The position numbers were made by a program, and so were the translations under genes. Shown one piece after another: positions 29,461 to 30,721 of a stretch of 30,721 nucleotides of DNA (positions are counted from its first letter, which is position 1; each line of letters starts with the position of its first letter). Location of the stretch: assembly GCA_023212695.1 (NCBI GenBank), contig JALCCG010000255.1, positions 1 through 30,721 of the forward strand, in the 5' to 3' direction. Under the pieces are notes generated by a model, which was not told the DNA's origin, did no database searches, and saw only the letters and a list, made by a program, of their open reading frames with translations. This DNA comes from Sporisorium sorghi. Lineage: Eukaryota; Basidiomycota; Ustilaginomycetes; Ustilaginales; Ustilaginaceae.

Positions 29461-30721
29461 TCACCCGTCGTCTTCTTCCTCTTCACCGCCATAGACAGCC
29501 TCAAAGTAGCTTGGAGGCAGGTCGAGCTCCATGTCTTCGCCGTACATGAGATCTTCGTTGGTGAGTACGCTGGCTGGATCGAGCAGAGTCGTCTGCCTGG
29601 GCGAGGCTGGTGCAGGAGCGAGTGCGGGTGCAGACGGCGGCTGAAGGTCCTGGATGGGATCTTGTGGTGGTGGTGGAAGAGCGGCTGTGCCGGGTGGAGC
29701 GGGTGCAACGGGCAACGGTCGGGTCGCAGCGCTGCGCCCATTCCTCCTGCTGCTGGATTGCCCCAAAACCGCAGCAGCGTCTGGTCGACTCTGCGAAGCC
29801 GAAGCCGAGGCTTTACTAGACCTCTCCCTCCCAGCACGCTTATCCCTCGGCTTGCGGGAGGACGACGATGCACCCACAAGCGCATTCGCGTGCTCGCGTG
29901 CACTCGAAGACGCCTTAGCCGGGATGCTGGGCAGGTCCTCTGCATTCGTAACAAACAGTCCACGTCGAGCGCTGCCGTTCTCTGCGCCGGCCAAACCCGA
30001 GCCCGTCGATGCGAGGGGTGCCGCCTTCTCATGCGTGTGCACATACACGCTTTCCCCCTGATGCGCATGCTGGTCGACCGACGACCTCGTCGAACTGGCC
30101 TCCGGAGCGGCGCCGCGCGACGAGTACCTCCATCGTCGAGTGCTGCTCGCAACGGAAGCTGTATCGCTCGTGTCGTGCACGCTGACACCCGCGTCAAGCT
30201 GCGTAACCCGCGCTTTCGGAGATGCTATCGCCGGCACCGCACGCACCGACGACGGCGTCCCGCTGCGCTCCCGTACAGGGTCGAGGGTGCTCGAGTGCTG
30301 CGCATACGCAAAACCCGATGCGCCCGCGGACGATGTCGGCGGGGGATTCGCCATTCCCGCCAGACCCATGGGTGCTGTCGACGCAGCAAGCGGAGCGGCA
30401 GACGCAAAGTACGCTGAATCCGTCGAGCCGCTGCGGTAGGACCGGAAGGAGGGAGCCACTGAGGGCCGTCTGCTGGTTGCGTGGGCGCTCGAGGAGCTGG
30501 AGCTCGCCATACTGCTGAAACTCGGCCGTTGTCGCGCCAGAGGCGGCGAGGGCGAGGCGCTCGCAGGGCTTGGCGTGTGCGGTGACCGCGGAGGAGACTC
30601 TCCGGGCGACGAGGACGGTGCTTCCAAACGTTTCATCGCCGCTTGCTGCGCGGTCCGCCACGCTAGTCCAGAGGAATACGGACCATACGCCGTCTTGGGC
30701 TCGACGGGCGGCGGACAGGCC
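29461..30721 (-). CDS. Disordered Ser/Ala/Pro-rich protein with PPxY motif (5' partial)
   Basis: Minus-strand frame of at least 419 codons ending at the TGA at 29461. It has an internal Met at 30636, but the frame remains open to the window edge (TAYGPYSSGLAWRTAQQAA just before that Met), so the gene probably begins outside. I recognise no folded domain in the visible part: it is dominated by Ser, Ala, Pro and Arg, as in long disordered fungal regulatory proteins. The C-terminus is distinctive: an acidic-hydrophobic stretch (EDMELDLPPSYFEAVYG) with PPSY, coded at 29506-29517, then a Glu/Asp-rich tail. PPxY peptides bind WW domains of Rsp5/Nedd4-type ubiquitin ligases, so a ligase adaptor or substrate such as an arrestin-like protein is possible. 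That is inference from one short motif; the informative N-terminal domain is missing. Confidence 0.75.
   Translation of the reverse strand, partial: ACPPPVEPKTAYGPYSSGLAWRTAQQAAMKRLEAPSSSPGESPPRSPHTPSPASASPSPPLARQRPSFSSMASSSSSSAHATSRRPSVAPSFRSYRSGSTDSAYFASAAPLAASTAPMGLAGMANPPPTSSAGASGFAYAQHSSTLDPVRERSGTPSSVRAVPAIASPKARVTQLDAGVSVHDTSDTASVASSTRRWRYSSRGAAPEASSTRSSVDQHAHQGESVYVHTHEKAAPLASTGSGLAGAENGSARRGLFVTNAEDLPSIPAKASSSAREHANALVGASSSSRKPRDKRAGRERSSKASASASQSRPDAAAVLGQSSSRRNGRSAATRPLPVAPAPPGTAALPPPPQDPIQDLQPPSAPALAPAPASPRQTTLLDPASVLTNEDLMYGEDMELDLPPSYFEAVYGGEEEEDDG

Overview
The window reads as nuclear DNA of a smut-type basidiomycete (Ustilaginales or a close Pseudozyma/Moesziomyces-like yeast). 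Genes are compact with few introns. The introns are mostly 77-101 nt, with GTAAGT/GTGAGT-type donors. GC-rich third codon positions leave very long antisense shadow ORFs. The proteins are fungal housekeeping types. The species cannot be fixed from sequence alone.

Layout. Positions 1-10,031 hold four plus-strand genes head to tail: the beta subunit of mitochondrial processing peptidase (642-2494, one long intron), an Ent3-type ENTH adaptor (3235-4578), a compact DNA cytosine-5 methyltransferase with two BAH-like modules (4837-7229, one intron) and nuclear poly(A) polymerase (7923-10031, one intron). Ribosomal protein uL22/L17 follows on the minus strand (10596-12347); its first coding exon appears to be only the ATG, followed by a 760-nt intron.

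Positions 12,974-16,716 hold a divergent pair for aromatic-ring catabolism. On the minus strand is a fusion of a carboxymuconolactone-decarboxylase-like domain with a beta-ketoadipate enol-lactone hydrolase-like domain. On the plus strand is a secreted intradiol ring-cleavage dioxygenase. They share a 1.07-kb promoter region containing a G13 tract. A secreted, membrane-anchored alpha/beta hydrolase with a possible Kex2 site follows (17731-19458), then proteasome subunit alpha-5 (20039-21043, four exons) and a small single-pass membrane protein on the minus strand (21521-22003).

Positions 22,004-25,925 (3.9 kb) carry no gene I can support; this gene-poor stretch contains long A tracts. It ends at the TATA-containing promoter of the large NAD-specific glutamate dehydrogenase (25926-29197). 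The right edge cuts a disordered, Ser/Ala/Pro-rich minus-strand protein with a PPxY motif near its C-terminus (29461 to beyond 30721).

How the genes may work together: most are unlinked housekeeping functions. The exception is the dioxygenase/fusion pair, which could take a catechol-like compound through ring opening and lactone hydrolysis toward beta-ketoadipate; cycloisomerase and transport steps are not in the window. The methyltransferase is the other accessory element, because DNA methylation genes are patchily kept among smuts.
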